Assembly: GCA_039191605.1 (NCBI GenBank)
Contig: JBCCXL010000003.1
Location: 310,001-374,000, forward strand
Reading direction: 5' to 3'
Length of the DNA stretch: 64,000 bases
From: JBCCXL01 sp039191605
GTDB lineage: Bacteria; Acidobacteriota; Thermoanaerobaculia; Multivoradales; JAHZIX01
The position numbers were made by a program, and so were the translations under genes. The notes beneath the pieces are model-generated. The model saw nothing but the letters and a program-made list of their open reading frames with translations. It made no database searches and was not told the origin of the DNA. The number at the start of each line of letters is the position of its first letter. Positions within the stretch are counted from its first letter, which is position 1. This document shows positions 26,854 through 36,700 of the stretch, one piece after another.

Positions 26854-26917
26854 GGCGGGGTCTCTGGGGAAGTTTGCTTCGTTCGAATCTTGGGGGCCAG
26901 GTCATTCCTGATGAATT

Positions 26918-26937
26918 AATTGGCCGACCGGTCAATT
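26918..26937. promoter_or_regulatory. Predicted TetR operator upstream of tetR
   Basis: AATTGGCCGACCGGTCAATT is a 20-bp imperfect palindrome (16 of 20 symmetric positions) 65 bases upstream of the tetR start, nearly identical to the site at 26005-26024. It implies autoregulation. Confidence 0.75.
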
Positions 26938-27123
26938 GTGCTCCGGGCGCTCTTCTCTGTCAAGCGCTGATCCAGAGATTCCTCTGAGGATAGAGCGCAG
27001 GAAGATACCGAAACTCTAGCTTTGTCGACCTGGAGAGCGCGATAACCCCTGCGTTTTGGCGGCATATCCGCTACTCTCGGGTCCCGCCATCGGGAGGGAC
27101 TCAGCTGCCGGTGGCGCTCAACG

Positions 27124-27387
27124 ATGAGCTTGGAAGAACTGAATCAAGACCCCTGGATGGTGTTCCTCTCCCTCGCGATGGCCATCGCCATGGGGGCGTG
27201 GACCTACCTGGACGCCAAGGAGCTGCAGGACCGAGGCGCGACGGTGCTGCCGGGGGTATGGGCGCTGATGGTGTTCTTGATCTGCGGCATCGGCCTGCCC
27301 TTCTACCTGCTGCTGCGCTCCGCGGTGTGGCGGCGCCAGGTCGACGATTTGGCCGGCGAGGGCGGGGGGGACGACCCCGGCGACTGA
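27124..27387 (+). CDS. Small two-helix membrane protein
   Basis: An 87-residue protein with two hydrophobic segments: VFLSLAMAIAMGAWTYL near residue 13 and ALMVFLICGIGLPFYLLLRS near residue 46. An acidic Gly/Asp-rich tail follows. No known domain. The ATG at 27124 has no strong ribosome site. It is transcribed away from the tetR operator region and converges on the DUF1501 gene. Confidence 0.65.
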   Translation: MSLEELNQDPWMVFLSLAMAIAMGAWTYLDAKELQDRGATVLPGVWALMVFLICGIGLPFYLLLRSAVWRRQVDDLAGEGGGDDPGD

Positions 27388-27493
27388 GATCCTCGCGATG
27401 GGTTCACCGCGGTGAGCTCAAGACGCCGAGGCCGAATCGTGGGGGGGAGCGGCTGGGCCTTCGGGACCCAGAGGATCTGGGGAATCCTAGAGA

Positions 27494-28870
27494 TCAGCCG
27501 CCGTTGACGATGGTCCAGGAGGAGGGTCCTCCAGACTCGAAGTCGTCGGAGAAGAGAGAGGACAGGCCACCGGAATAATCCGGCGGCAGGTCGGTGCCCT
27601 GCACCAGGCCCATGGGGCTGTAGCCGAGGTAGCCGGGGAAGATGGTGCCGATCTGGTTGTTGCCCATGCGGCGGATCAGCAGCTCCGAGAGCACCTGGCG
27701 GAAGTCGGTGGTCACCGCCAGGTCCATACCCTCGAAGAGCTGCCCCGGGGCGAGGCCCGGCCAGCTGCCGTAGAGGCCGCCATTGGTCTCGCCGCCGAGC
27801 ACCATCATCACGTTGCCGTAGCCGTGGTCCGAGCCGCCGTCGCCGTTCTCGCCGAAGCGGCGGCCGAATTCGCTGTGGCCCACCACCGTCATCTTGTTGA
27901 CGGGGTTGTCGGCGCCGCCGCTGTCGAGGTCGGTGTAGAGAGCCGCGAGGCCCTGGGAGAGCTCGCCCACCAGGCCCGCGAAGTAGCCGCCGGAGCCGTC
28001 GCCCTGGCCCTCGTGGGTGTCCCAGCCGCCGAGGTCGACGGTGGCGACCCGCAGGCCGAGGTTGAGCTTGATCATCTGGGCGACCACCTGGAGGTTCTCG
28101 CCGAAGGAGCCGGCGGGGTACACGGCGCCGTTGGAGGGGGTGTAGTTGCCGCCGCCGTTGAGCTCGATGATGTCCACCGCGTCCAGGGCCTGGGTGCCGG
28201 CGAGGTGGATGTTGGTGGAGCCACCTTGGTAGAGCCGCCGCAGGGCGGTGCGCTGGGCGTCCCGCCAGCGCCAGGCGCCGGAGTCGAAGCGGAAGTTGCC
28301 GGGATCCGTGAGGTTGATGGTCTCGTAATTGCCCAGCTGGGAGACCTGCTGCAGCGAGCCCACCGCCAGGGAGGGCATGATGATCTCGTCCGGCAGGTTA
28401 GTGGCGCTCTGCAGATGGCGGGTGAGCCAGCCGCTGGAGGTGCCCTTGATTCCCGGCGTTCCCAGCTCGATGTAGTCCATGGCGTCGAAATGACTGCGGG
28501 TGGACTCGGTGGGCATGCCGGTGGCGTGAACCAGGGCGAGCTTGCCGTCCTGGTAGAGCTCGTGAAGGGGGGCGGCGGACGGATGCATGCCGAATTGGGC
28601 GTCGAGGCCCAGGGCGGCGCCGGCGCCGGAGTTGGGAACCTGCAGGCCCGGCCGGGCGGTCTCGTAGTGGCCGCGATCGCTGCCGGCGATGGGAGGCATG
28701 AAGTTCAGGCCGTCGATGCCGCCGCGCAGGAAGACCACCACCAGGGTCTCCTGGTTGTGGACGCCGTCGCCGGCGAAGGCGAGGGTATTGAAGCGTGAGC
28801 CGGCGAGGCCGGCGATCCCGGCGGAGCAGCCCACCAGGAAGCCGCGGCGAGTGATGTTGTCAGTGCACAT
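27494..28870 (-). CDS. DUF1501 family Tat-exported protein
   Basis: A 458-residue DUF1501 protein. The N-terminus TRRGFLVGCSAGIAGLAG is a twin-arginine export signal. Family landmarks include VVVFLRGGIDGLNFMPPI, VDLGGWDTHEGQ and TVVGHSEFGRRFGENG, with SDHGYGNVMMVLGG; the fold resembles alkaline-phosphatase-superfamily sulfatases. The C-terminus ends FSDDFESGGPSSWTIVNGG, a DFESG..SW tag seen at the ends of many exported proteins in this lineage. It follows the DUF1800 gene and, as in many Acidobacteriota and Planctomycetota, the two are probably one operon. Biochemical role unknown. Confidence 0.9.
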   Translation of the reverse strand: MCTDNITRRGFLVGCSAGIAGLAGSRFNTLAFAGDGVHNQETLVVVFLRGGIDGLNFMPPIAGSDRGHYETARPGLQVPNSGAGAALGLDAQFGMHPSAAPLHELYQDGKLALVHATGMPTESTRSHFDAMDYIELGTPGIKGTSSGWLTRHLQSATNLPDEIIMPSLAVGSLQQVSQLGNYETINLTDPGNFRFDSGAWRWRDAQRTALRRLYQGGSTNIHLAGTQALDAVDIIELNGGGNYTPSNGAVYPAGSFGENLQVVAQMIKLNLGLRVATVDLGGWDTHEGQGDGSGGYFAGLVGELSQGLAALYTDLDSGGADNPVNKMTVVGHSEFGRRFGENGDGGSDHGYGNVMMVLGGETNGGLYGSWPGLAPGQLFEGMDLAVTTDFRQVLSELLIRRMGNNQIGTIFPGYLGYSPMGLVQGTDLPPDYSGGLSSLFSDDFESGGPSSWTIVNGG

Positions 28871-28979
28871 GGGGTAGATCCTTCGATCAATCTGTCGAAT
28901 TCAGTCTCGGTGATCGGTCTTTGTGATCGGTCTCGGGCGACCTCGATCGACGACCTCGGGGGATGGCCGTCCCTCGGCG

Positions 28980-29073
28980 AGGGGCCTCAGCAAGGAGGCT
29001 TCAGTAGGGAGGCCTCAGCGGCTCAGCCCTCAACGACTCAGCCCCTTAACGACTGAGCCCCTAACGACTCAGA
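28980..29073 (-). repeat. Degenerate 15-16 bp array repeating the DUF1800 stop-codon segment
   Basis: Read on the minus strand, the last codons CTGAGTCGTTAG of the DUF1800 gene begin a unit that recurs as CTCAGTCGTTAAGGGG, CTGAGTCGTTGAGGG and CTGAGCCGCTGAGGC, then decays further. Each of the first four units carries a stop triplet. Confidence 0.8.
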
Positions 29074-30836
29074 AAGTCCGGCGTCAGGGTGAGCAGGCCG
29101 ACCATGGTTCGCAGGCGGTCCTGGGCATCGTCGTCGGTGTCCAGCGGCAGGTCGAAGTTCGGGTTTCGACCCTGGGCCATGAAGGCGACGATCTCCGCTC
29201 GATCGGCCTCGTGCATCGGTCGCGAGAGGATGCGATCGATCCAGTAGTCGGCGAGGGCGCTGGCGGAGCGCACCCCCACTGGGGTCTGGGCCATGACGTC
29301 GTAGAGCTTGGTGCCCTGATCGTCGATGTCCATGTCGCTGAACCAATTGCAGACCCTCCAGGACTGCACCCGCGGCGAGGCGCTGAGCCAGGCGCCAGAG
29401 ACATCCGGATAGCCGTTGGGCGGCTTCCAGCGGAAGGGGTATTGGCCGGCCTGGCCGAAGAGCCAGCTGAAGGTGTCGAAGTAGTAGCTGTCGAAGGTGA
29501 CGTCGAAGTCGGTTCCCATGGCCCGCAGGGTGCTGGTGATGATCTCGAAGGGGCGCTTGACCTTCTGTCCCCAGGTGCTGCGGAACTCGTTGGAGAGCAC
29601 GATCATGCGCACCGTTTGGGCGATCTGGTCGGGGGCCGCCGCCTGGCTGGTAAAGAAGGCGCCGACCTGATTGATCAGGGACGAGGGAACGCCGTCACCG
29701 ATCAGCCGACGGCACAGCTTGGCGGCGATGAAGCGGCCCGTCGCCGGGTGGTTGGCGATCAGATCCAGCAGATCGAGACCATCCTTCATCGGCGCCTGGC
29801 TGGCCGGGAAGTTGACGCCAAGGAAGGTCTTGGCGCTGTGGTCGTGCTCCTCGTCGATGTAGATGAACTCGCCGGTGTCGCCGATGTCCGGATCCCACCA
29901 GCGATGGCGCACGCTCCAGCCGGTGAGGCATTTGGTGGCGGCGAAGACGTCGTCATCCACGAAGCCCAGCGGGTTGCCCTGGGCGTCCGTCGGCACCGAG
30001 CCCTGGGGAATCACCCCGTAGTAGGCGTCGGCCCCCAGGGTGTGGAGCTCCAGCAGCTCGCGGGCGAAGTTTTCGTTGGGGCCATCGACGGAATTGAGGA
30101 AGTTGTCGAGGTAGAAGAGCATCGAGGTGCTGCGGGTGACGTCCTCCACCATCTGGCGGAAGTTGCCCAGGGCGTTGCCGCGGATCACGTCGCGGTCGTA
30201 GTGCACCATCACCGGGATCAGCTCCCACTGCCCGCCGTTGACGCTGAAGTGGTTGTGCCAGAAGTCCACCAGCACCTCGAAAAGCTGGCGCTTGCTGAAG
30301 ATGGCCCGCAGAAAGGTGGCGCGGTCGGTCTCCCATAGCGGCCGCGAGCGAATCTCGTAATCGCCCACCTCGTGGTCTGCCCACAGCTGAGTCAGGCTCT
30401 TGCCGAGGGTGGTGAAGCCGGAGGTGGCGAGACGGTTGTCGACATCGCTGTCGTCGATCGCCGCCGGATTGAGCTGCTGATCGACGTAGGCCGTCAGGCG
30501 GCTGGTGTCGTCTCCCCCCAGGGCTTCGAAAGCGGCGATCTCTCCGGGCCGTGGTCCGAAGGCCAGGCGACTCAAGGCAATGGTGGCGACGGAGGGCGGC
30601 GTTCCCGCCTCGTAGGGGCGGCGGTCCGGCTTATGGGGACTGCGCATCGCCGGCCCGCCGGACTTAGCGGCATGATCCCGCTGGGCAGGAGCCGCCTTCG
30701 CGCGACTGGCGCCGCCCAAGCCGAGGGCGGCGACGGAGGCGCCAGCTCCCAGAGTGAGCAAGCGACGACGGTTGGTCTGCTGGCTCGACGGAGTTTCGTT
30801 CGTTGACGGGGTTTGGGCCGGGCTGTTTTCGGACAC
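29061..30836 (-). CDS. DUF1800 family exported protein
   Basis: A 591-residue DUF1800 protein. The N-terminus has TNRRRLLTLGAGASVAALGLGG, a twin-arginine-like export signal. Family blocks are visible: ALSRLAFGPRPGEIAAFEAL, LVDFWHNHFSVN, LLELHTLGADAYYG and the C-terminal LLTLTPDFLSR. It starts at a GTG (30836) directly after GGAGGAG. It lies upstream of a DUF1501 gene, the usual partner. The pair is widespread in environmental bacteria and is thought to act in the cell envelope, but no reaction is established. Confidence 0.9.
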   Translation of the reverse strand: MSENSPAQTPSTNETPSSQQTNRRRLLTLGAGASVAALGLGGASRAKAAPAQRDHAAKSGGPAMRSPHKPDRRPYEAGTPPSVATIALSRLAFGPRPGEIAAFEALGGDDTSRLTAYVDQQLNPAAIDDSDVDNRLATSGFTTLGKSLTQLWADHEVGDYEIRSRPLWETDRATFLRAIFSKRQLFEVLVDFWHNHFSVNGGQWELIPVMVHYDRDVIRGNALGNFRQMVEDVTRSTSMLFYLDNFLNSVDGPNENFARELLELHTLGADAYYGVIPQGSVPTDAQGNPLGFVDDDVFAATKCLTGWSVRHRWWDPDIGDTGEFIYIDEEHDHSAKTFLGVNFPASQAPMKDGLDLLDLIANHPATGRFIAAKLCRRLIGDGVPSSLINQVGAFFTSQAAAPDQIAQTVRMIVLSNEFRSTWGQKVKRPFEIITSTLRAMGTDFDVTFDSYYFDTFSWLFGQAGQYPFRWKPPNGYPDVSGAWLSASPRVQSWRVCNWFSDMDIDDQGTKLYDVMAQTPVGVRSASALADYWIDRILSRPMHEADRAEIVAFMAQGRNPNFDLPLDTDDDAQDRLRTMVGLLTLTPDFLSR

Positions 30837-31551
30837 AATCTCCTCCAGCTAGTCACGAAGGGGCTAGGGCTTCGAGAGAAAAGCTGGACGGTGGGTCTGC
30901 TGTCCAGGGGAGAAAGGAGGCGACCCACCGCCCGATGAAAATCAAGAAGGTTGCAGCAGCATATTGCTTCATTTGCATGAATGCAAGTGACGTTTCCGTC
31001 TCATTAGCCGTCTAGACGCAATTCGACGAAGAACGCACGCAAACGTCGCTCTCGCTGCAGCTGCATGCCGCAAAGGTGGAGAGAACCGAGCTGGGGGGGT
31101 AGAAGGCAACCCGGGACAGGGAGACGATCCCGAGGGATCGTCGCTGAACTCCCTACCCGGGGAGACCGCACCGCGAGGGCGCGGCAGCTTTCGATGGGGG
31201 GGCCAATCGAAAAGCAGAACAGCGCGGAGAGCGCGGAAGGAATGCAGAGGGTCTCGTCAGCTGCGAAGACCTCTGCGCGCGCTCGGGGGGAAAGGAGGAA
31301 AGGTCACGCCGGGTCCGTTTGGGGAACGAGGGTTGACGTAACTCGCGCTGATTGATCAATAGGAATGAGAGTATAACTCAAATTGACGCCTCGAATCACT
31401 ATCGTTCGCAACTGTGACCTCAGTGACTCATCAGGGCATTGATGAGGACGCCGGATACAGTAACGAGATCCCCGTTCCGCGGTGCCCAATCGGAACCCGT
31501 CTGGAGCTCATATGGAGCTCCTCTGGGGCTCAACATAACGAGAGGAGTCAG
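30837..31551. other. Intergenic region with no gene seen
   Basis: This 715-base stretch separates divergent genes. It has two pockets of lower GC, around 30940-31030 and 31330-31410, which probably hold the two promoters. No coding region with the local codon pattern, no RNA gene and no repeat array could be supported. Confidence 0.6.
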
Positions 31552-32328
31552 ATGACCGCACCCCCTGAGCCAGCCTCACCCTTCCCCGATCACTTCTCTC
31601 ACTCCAGCCCGGAGTACCGACGCTTCCGCCCCGCCTATCCGGAGGCCTGGATCGCGCAGCTGGCGAGCCTGGCGCCGCGCCGCCGCCGCGCCTGGGATGT
31701 CGGCTGCGGCAACGGTCAGGCGGCGCAGGCGCTGGCCCTATTCTTCCAGCAGGTGGTGGCGATGGACCCCAGCTTCAGCCAGCTGGCGGCCATGGGCTCG
31801 CCTCTGCCGAACCTGCAGCGGATTTGCGCCCCGGCGGAGACCGGCGCCCTGGTGGACGATCAATTCGACCTGGTGACCATCGCCCAGGCGCTGCATTGGT
31901 TCGACCTCGATCGCTTCTGGCCCGAGGTCGCCCGGGTTGCCCGCCAGGATGCGGTGGTGGTGGCCTGGACCTACGATCTGTTGACGGTGGATGACGGCGG
32001 CCCGGTGGATCAGCTGCTGCGCCACTTCTACGGTGAGGTGGTGGGAGAGTATTGGCCGCCTCAGCGTCGCTATGTGGAGTCCGGCTACGCCGATCTCCCC
32101 TTTCCCTTTGAGGAGCTTCCGGTGACCCCGCCGCCGATGGAGGATCGGTGGGCTCCGGAGCAGGTCTTGGGCTACGTCGGGACCTGGTCGGCGGTGCGGC
32201 GCTACCGCGTCGACCGGGGGGAAGATCCCCTGTCGGCTCTGGCGACGCAGCTCGCGAGGCGCTGGCCCTCGGGCTTGCGGCGGGTGCGCTGGCCGCTGCG
32301 GGCGAGGGTTGGCCGAGTGGAGGGATAG
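31552..32328 (+). CDS. Class I SAM methyltransferase (Methyltransf_11 type)
   Basis: A 258-residue methyltransferase. RRAWDVGCGNGQAAQALA is the SAM-binding motif I, AMDPSFSQL the acidic motif, and DLVTIAQALHWFDLDRFWPE motif IV with the following helix typical of the yeast Crg1/TMT1-like subgroup. The ATG at 31552 is taken because AGGAG stands 7 bases upstream; the frame is open further upstream without support. Substrate is unknown. It is monocistronic and converges on the propeller-like gene. Confidence 0.88.
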   Translation: MTAPPEPASPFPDHFSHSSPEYRRFRPAYPEAWIAQLASLAPRRRRAWDVGCGNGQAAQALALFFQQVVAMDPSFSQLAAMGSPLPNLQRICAPAETGALVDDQFDLVTIAQALHWFDLDRFWPEVARVARQDAVVVAWTYDLLTVDDGGPVDQLLRHFYGEVVGEYWPPQRRYVESGYADLPFPFEELPVTPPPMEDRWAPEQVLGYVGTWSAVRRYRVDRGEDPLSALATQLARRWPSGLRRVRWPLRARVGRVEG

Positions 32329-32351
32329 GAGAAGGGCTCTGAAACAAGGCC

Positions 32352-32384
32352 GCAAAAGAAAAAGGCCGCCCCCGAAGGGGCGGC
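32352..32384 (-). terminator. Intrinsic terminator for the FW-repeat operon
   Basis: On the minus strand an 8-bp GC stem (GCCGCCCC / GGGGCGGC, loop 32373-32376) is followed by CTTTTTCTTTT, the classic hairpin plus U-tract. It lies about 125 bases past the stop of the propeller-like gene. Confidence 0.75.
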
Positions 32385-32509
32385 AAGCGCATAGTGTCGC
32401 TGTCCAAGCGGCGGGTGCCGCAAGGTTCTAGGCGGAGTTGCGGGAGACGCGCTCCGCGAGATGAAAAGTCAATTCATCAGCTCTCGCTGGATCTTCTAGA
32501 GGGTCCTCC

Positions 32510-33676
32510 TCAGAAGGGAGCCGCGAGGCTGGTGCGGGTTGGAGTGGATCGCGGCAGGCTGTCCTGGGACACGCTGGTGAGGGTGCCGTTGGTGAGCAGC
32601 CGCAGGTTGTTTCCCGGCTTGGTGGCGGTGTCTACGCCGAGCACGAAGCCTCCCGGCTCGATCACCTGACCGCTGTCCACGTTGAGCAGCCAGTCGCCGT
32701 CGCTATTGGCCCGGTCGATCACCAGCTGGCTGTCGTCCAGCCAGTAGCGGGGCGTGCTGTAGGCCAGTCGGTTGCTGTCCAGGAAGCCCGGCTCGCGGGT
32801 GATCTCCTGGTCCCCTTCGGTGAGGAAGAGGCGCAAGCCGGAGCCGTCGTAGCTCGGCGCGTAGTAGAAGGTGCCTCCCGGGGAGAAGTAGATCCCCTGG
32901 CGAGAGGTGCCCTCGATTTGGCGGTATTTCGGGTTGAAGCGCACCACTGGACCGCTCGCGTGGGAGGGGTCGTAGAGGTAGAGCTCCTGATCTACCGGCG
33001 AGAAGGTCAAGTCCAGGGCCCGGTTGTGAATCGGCCAAGGGTTACCCCGCCCCTTGAGCTGGTAGAAGTACACGCCGGTGGGGGCGAAACCCACTCCGCC
33101 TTCGAGGAAGTCGCCGGTGATGTAGGCCAGGTGCTCCCCGCCGGGGTGCCAGGCGAAGCGACGCACGAAGTCGTCGCGGTGGACCTCCACCCCCTGGAGA
33201 GTGAGCACGTGGAGCACGGTGTTCTCGTAGTAGTGGTTCACCGTGTCCTTGCCCCGGGTGCCGGGCACCACATCGGAGTAGGTGGCGGTCGCCGAGCTGA
33301 CGTCTTCCTCGAAGAGAGTCTCGAGGAAAGCGACGTGCTGGCCGTTGGGCGAGAGCTGGATGCCGTGAACGATGCCGTCACCGTCCCAGATCACCGAGAA
33401 GCCCTGCTTGGCGTTGGCGAAGATCACCTGGGTGGGGTCCGCCGACGGGTTGTGGAATTGGTACCAGGTGCCGCCGTAGACGCGAGCGCCGGAGGCATCG
33501 TGGTAGTCCATTCCGGGAGGGGCCGCCAGCGCCGCGGAGGCGGCGAGGCCGGCGGTGGCGAGAAGGGTGAGCAGGCGCCGAGGGAGGGATTTCTTCCCGC
33601 GCCCTCGGGTGCTGCGTCGACTCGACGCTTGGGGGACCATGGTGAAGGTCTCCTGGGTTCGTGCGTTGCGGTTCAT
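32510..33676 (-). CDS. Exported beta-propeller-like protein
   Basis: About 388 residues. A basic N-terminus (RGRGKKSLPRRLLTLLATAG) leads to a signal segment ending ALAAPP. The mature part repeats short beta motifs of the TolB/PD40 kind, such as GIQLSPNGQHVAFLE, RRFAWHPGGEHLAYITG and DLTFSPVDQELYLYD. The start at 33676 has AAGGAG 8 bases before it; an ATG at 33640 also has AGGAGA and cannot be excluded. It follows the large FW-repeat/M74 gene by about 35 bases, so the two are probably co-expressed and may work together at the envelope. Confidence 0.75.
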   Translation of the reverse strand: MNRNARTQETFTMVPQASSRRSTRGRGKKSLPRRLLTLLATAGLAASAALAAPPGMDYHDASGARVYGGTWYQFHNPSADPTQVIFANAKQGFSVIWDGDGIVHGIQLSPNGQHVAFLETLFEEDVSSATATYSDVVPGTRGKDTVNHYYENTVLHVLTLQGVEVHRDDFVRRFAWHPGGEHLAYITGDFLEGGVGFAPTGVYFYQLKGRGNPWPIHNRALDLTFSPVDQELYLYDPSHASGPVVRFNPKYRQIEGTSRQGIYFSPGGTFYYAPSYDGSGLRLFLTEGDQEITREPGFLDSNRLAYSTPRYWLDDSQLVIDRANSDGDWLLNVDSGQVIEPGGFVLGVDTATKPGNNLRLLTNGTLTSVSQDSLPRSTPTRTSLAAPF

Positions 33677-33710
33677 GACATGACTCCTTATCTGGTCTTT
33701 CTCGCTGGGA

Positions 33711-36700
33711 TCAGTTGGTGGTGCCATCGGGATCCGCAAAGCGCACGTGGATGTGGTTGTGATGCTGCGCGTTCTCGTATTGCACGACGGCGCCGGTGAT
33801 GCCGGAGCGGTTGTCGACGATCACCAGAACGGCGCCTTCAGCGATCAGAGCGTCCACCATTTCCTGGGTGGCGGCCTGGTCGTAGATTGCCGGGGTTCCC
33901 GGGTTGTTGAAGCTCACCGGAGCCTCCTGGCCGTCGCTGCGCACGTAGCGCATGTCGACGTCGAGACCGTTCTGGTGAGAGGTGTGGTCGCCCCAGAAGC
34001 CGCCACCCATCAGGCTGAGATCACCGATGCCGATGCGTGGGCGAGTCGCGGGCCAGCCGGCTCCGACCGTCGCTAGATCGGCGTGGATGGTGTCGGCGCA
34101 GGACCAATCGTCGGTATCCGCTGCATCTCCGCCTCGGAAGTAGTAGTAGCCGGCACCGGTGTTGGGCAGGGAAGCGTCGTTCACCAGCGAGCCGTTGGTG
34201 GGCGTACCGCGGTGCTCACACACCGGGGCAGCGCAGGTGGCGGGGTCGGGCTCGATGGCGGCCACCGGCACTTCCGATCCGCTGAAGTTGAACTCGTAGA
34301 TCGTGCCCGGGAAGGAGGTTCCGGAGGATGTGATGCGCAAATCCTCCGCACAGCAGTCGGTCATCGTGATGTTGGCCCGCTGTTCACCGCCGTCTCCGGG
34401 GATGGTGATGGGATCGATGCTCACGCACTGCTGGTTCTGCCCCCACTGGAAGTCCCCCAGGATGCCCGTGGTGGTCACCGTGGGAATGAAGACTCCGCCG
34501 AAGAAGCAGCCGGTAGCGCTGAGGATTTGTCCCCCGAGCCCGGGGATCTCGAAGCCGATATTGCCGTAGATGCAGATCTGCACCTGGCTTACCGGCCAGC
34601 AGGTCCATCGCAGCTCCAATCCGACATTGACGAAGGCGGAGAAGATCTTCACCCCCGTGGGGATGGTCTCCCCCAGGCCCATGGCTTCGAGGATCGCTCG
34701 AAGGATCAGGCCGGTCTCCGGATCGAAAGGCAGGGCGATGGTGTAGTTGTAGCTGTAGATCTCCCAGCCGAGGGTGATGGTGCAGAACTTCTGCCCCGGC
34801 AGGTAGCCGCGGGCCACCGCCAGCTCGGAGTCGAAGGCCATGTCTTGGAAGTAGATCTCCGGCACCAGCTCGCCCTTGAGGGAAGCCTGGCGCTGGGCCT
34901 CTTCGGTGATCATGGTCTGGTTGTAGTTGGCGCTGGATCCGTTGAGCACGGTGATCGGCACGGAGACCGTCTCACCATGGTTGGAGACCAGCAGGGAGGT
35001 GGCTCCCACGGGAGTGGAGGAGGCGACCTGCATGAAGCCCTGGATCCGGTTGTCGGAGGTCACGATGCCGAAGACATCGATCCCCGGCGTGGGGCTTCCG
35101 ATGGACGCTCCGCGCAGGTTGACTCCGGTGATCATCAGGCTGTAGGTGCGGCCGCGGGTGGGCTCGGAGGGAGTCCACAGGTCGACGTCCGGACCGACGG
35201 GAATCACCCGGAAGGCCGAGCCGGTGCCGCCCTCGGAGGTCTCCACCACCAGGTTGTAGAAGCCCTTCACCCCGGCGGGGTTGGTGTTGATGTCTACGAC
35301 CAGCTGGGTGCCGGCGGCGTTGCCGCTCACCAGGTTGAGGGTGGGGAAGGAGGTGGGCACCGGATCCCCGGGCTCCGCCGGCTCGGTGGCGATGCTCACC
35401 ACGGCGCCGACGAGGTTGCGGCCGGAGACGGTGATGCGGGTGACGGCGTTGACGGGGATTTGCTGAGGCTCCAGAGAGAAGATCTCAGGCTCGCCGTTGT
35501 TGCCGCCGCCGCCGCAGGCCACCGGCAGGTTCAGCACCGCGGTGGCGCCGAAGCTCTGACCCGAGGCGTTCTCCATGCGCCAGCCACCGGAGTAGCTGCC
35601 GTCCTGGGCGGGAGTGTTGAGGCTCAGGGCGAAGGTGTGGGATTGCCCCGGCGACACCGTGCCGCTCACCGACACCGGAGTGGAGCTCAGCGGGTTGCCC
35701 GCGGTGGGCCGCAGGCGATAGTTGCCGCTCCAGGCGTTGGCGCCGTTGTTCTCCATGGTGATGGAGGCGCTCACGGTGGTGCTGCAATCCGCCGAGGGAG
35801 GCGCGTTGACGGCGATCACCCGAGCGTCGTCGGTGGTGGGGTTGCCGTCGCAGCTGACGTTGACGTCGCGTCCCACCACCGGGCCGAAGCCTCCGACGCC
35901 GTCGTGGGACATGCGCCATTGGGTGCTGTAGAGGCCCGCGATGTCGGGAGCTTCCAGCGGAATCTGGAAGGTGTAGCTCTCGCCTGGGTCGACCTCGGTG
36001 CCGGAGGGCACCGGAACCGAGCTCACCGGGCTCAGCGGATCGCTGCCGCCGAGAGCGAGGAGGCGATAGCCGGCGCCCCAGGTGCTGGTGCCGGTGTTGC
36101 GCAGGGTGGTGAAGGCCACCGTGCTGTCGTTGCAGGACATCTGCGCGGGGAAGTTCGAGGACACCTCGGTGGCGGCATCGTTGCCGCCGCCGCCGCCGCA
36201 GTTCACCTGAATCAGGCGGGCGGCGGTGGGACCGAAGAACTCGACCCCTTCTTCCACCATGCGCCACTGAGTGAGGTAGCTACCCGGGGTTTCCGGGGCG
36301 GTGAAGGAGAGGGTGAAGGTGTGGTTCTGGTTGGGAGCGATCTCGACGCCTTCCGGCAGCCAGGATCGGGTGTTGTTGACGAAGGGATCCGAGTCGTCCA
36401 CCGCGGCGAGCTTGTAGCCGCCGAGGGGGAGATCCCGGGTCCAGGTGGTGGTGCCGGTGTTGCGCATCGTGACGTTCACGCTGCGGGTCTCGCCGCAGGC
36501 GAGCTGCGCCGGCAGGGTGTGGCTCACCACCGCGGCGTTGTTGGAGCCGGCGGTGCAGGTGACGGCGATGTCCTGAATCACGGCAGCGCCGAAGAAGCCG
36601 CTGGGGCCCCGCATGCGCCAATCGGATCGATAGGTGCCGCTGGTGGTCGGTGCCGCCAGCTGCAGGGGCAGAGTGATCTGCTGTCCCGGGCCCACCTGGG

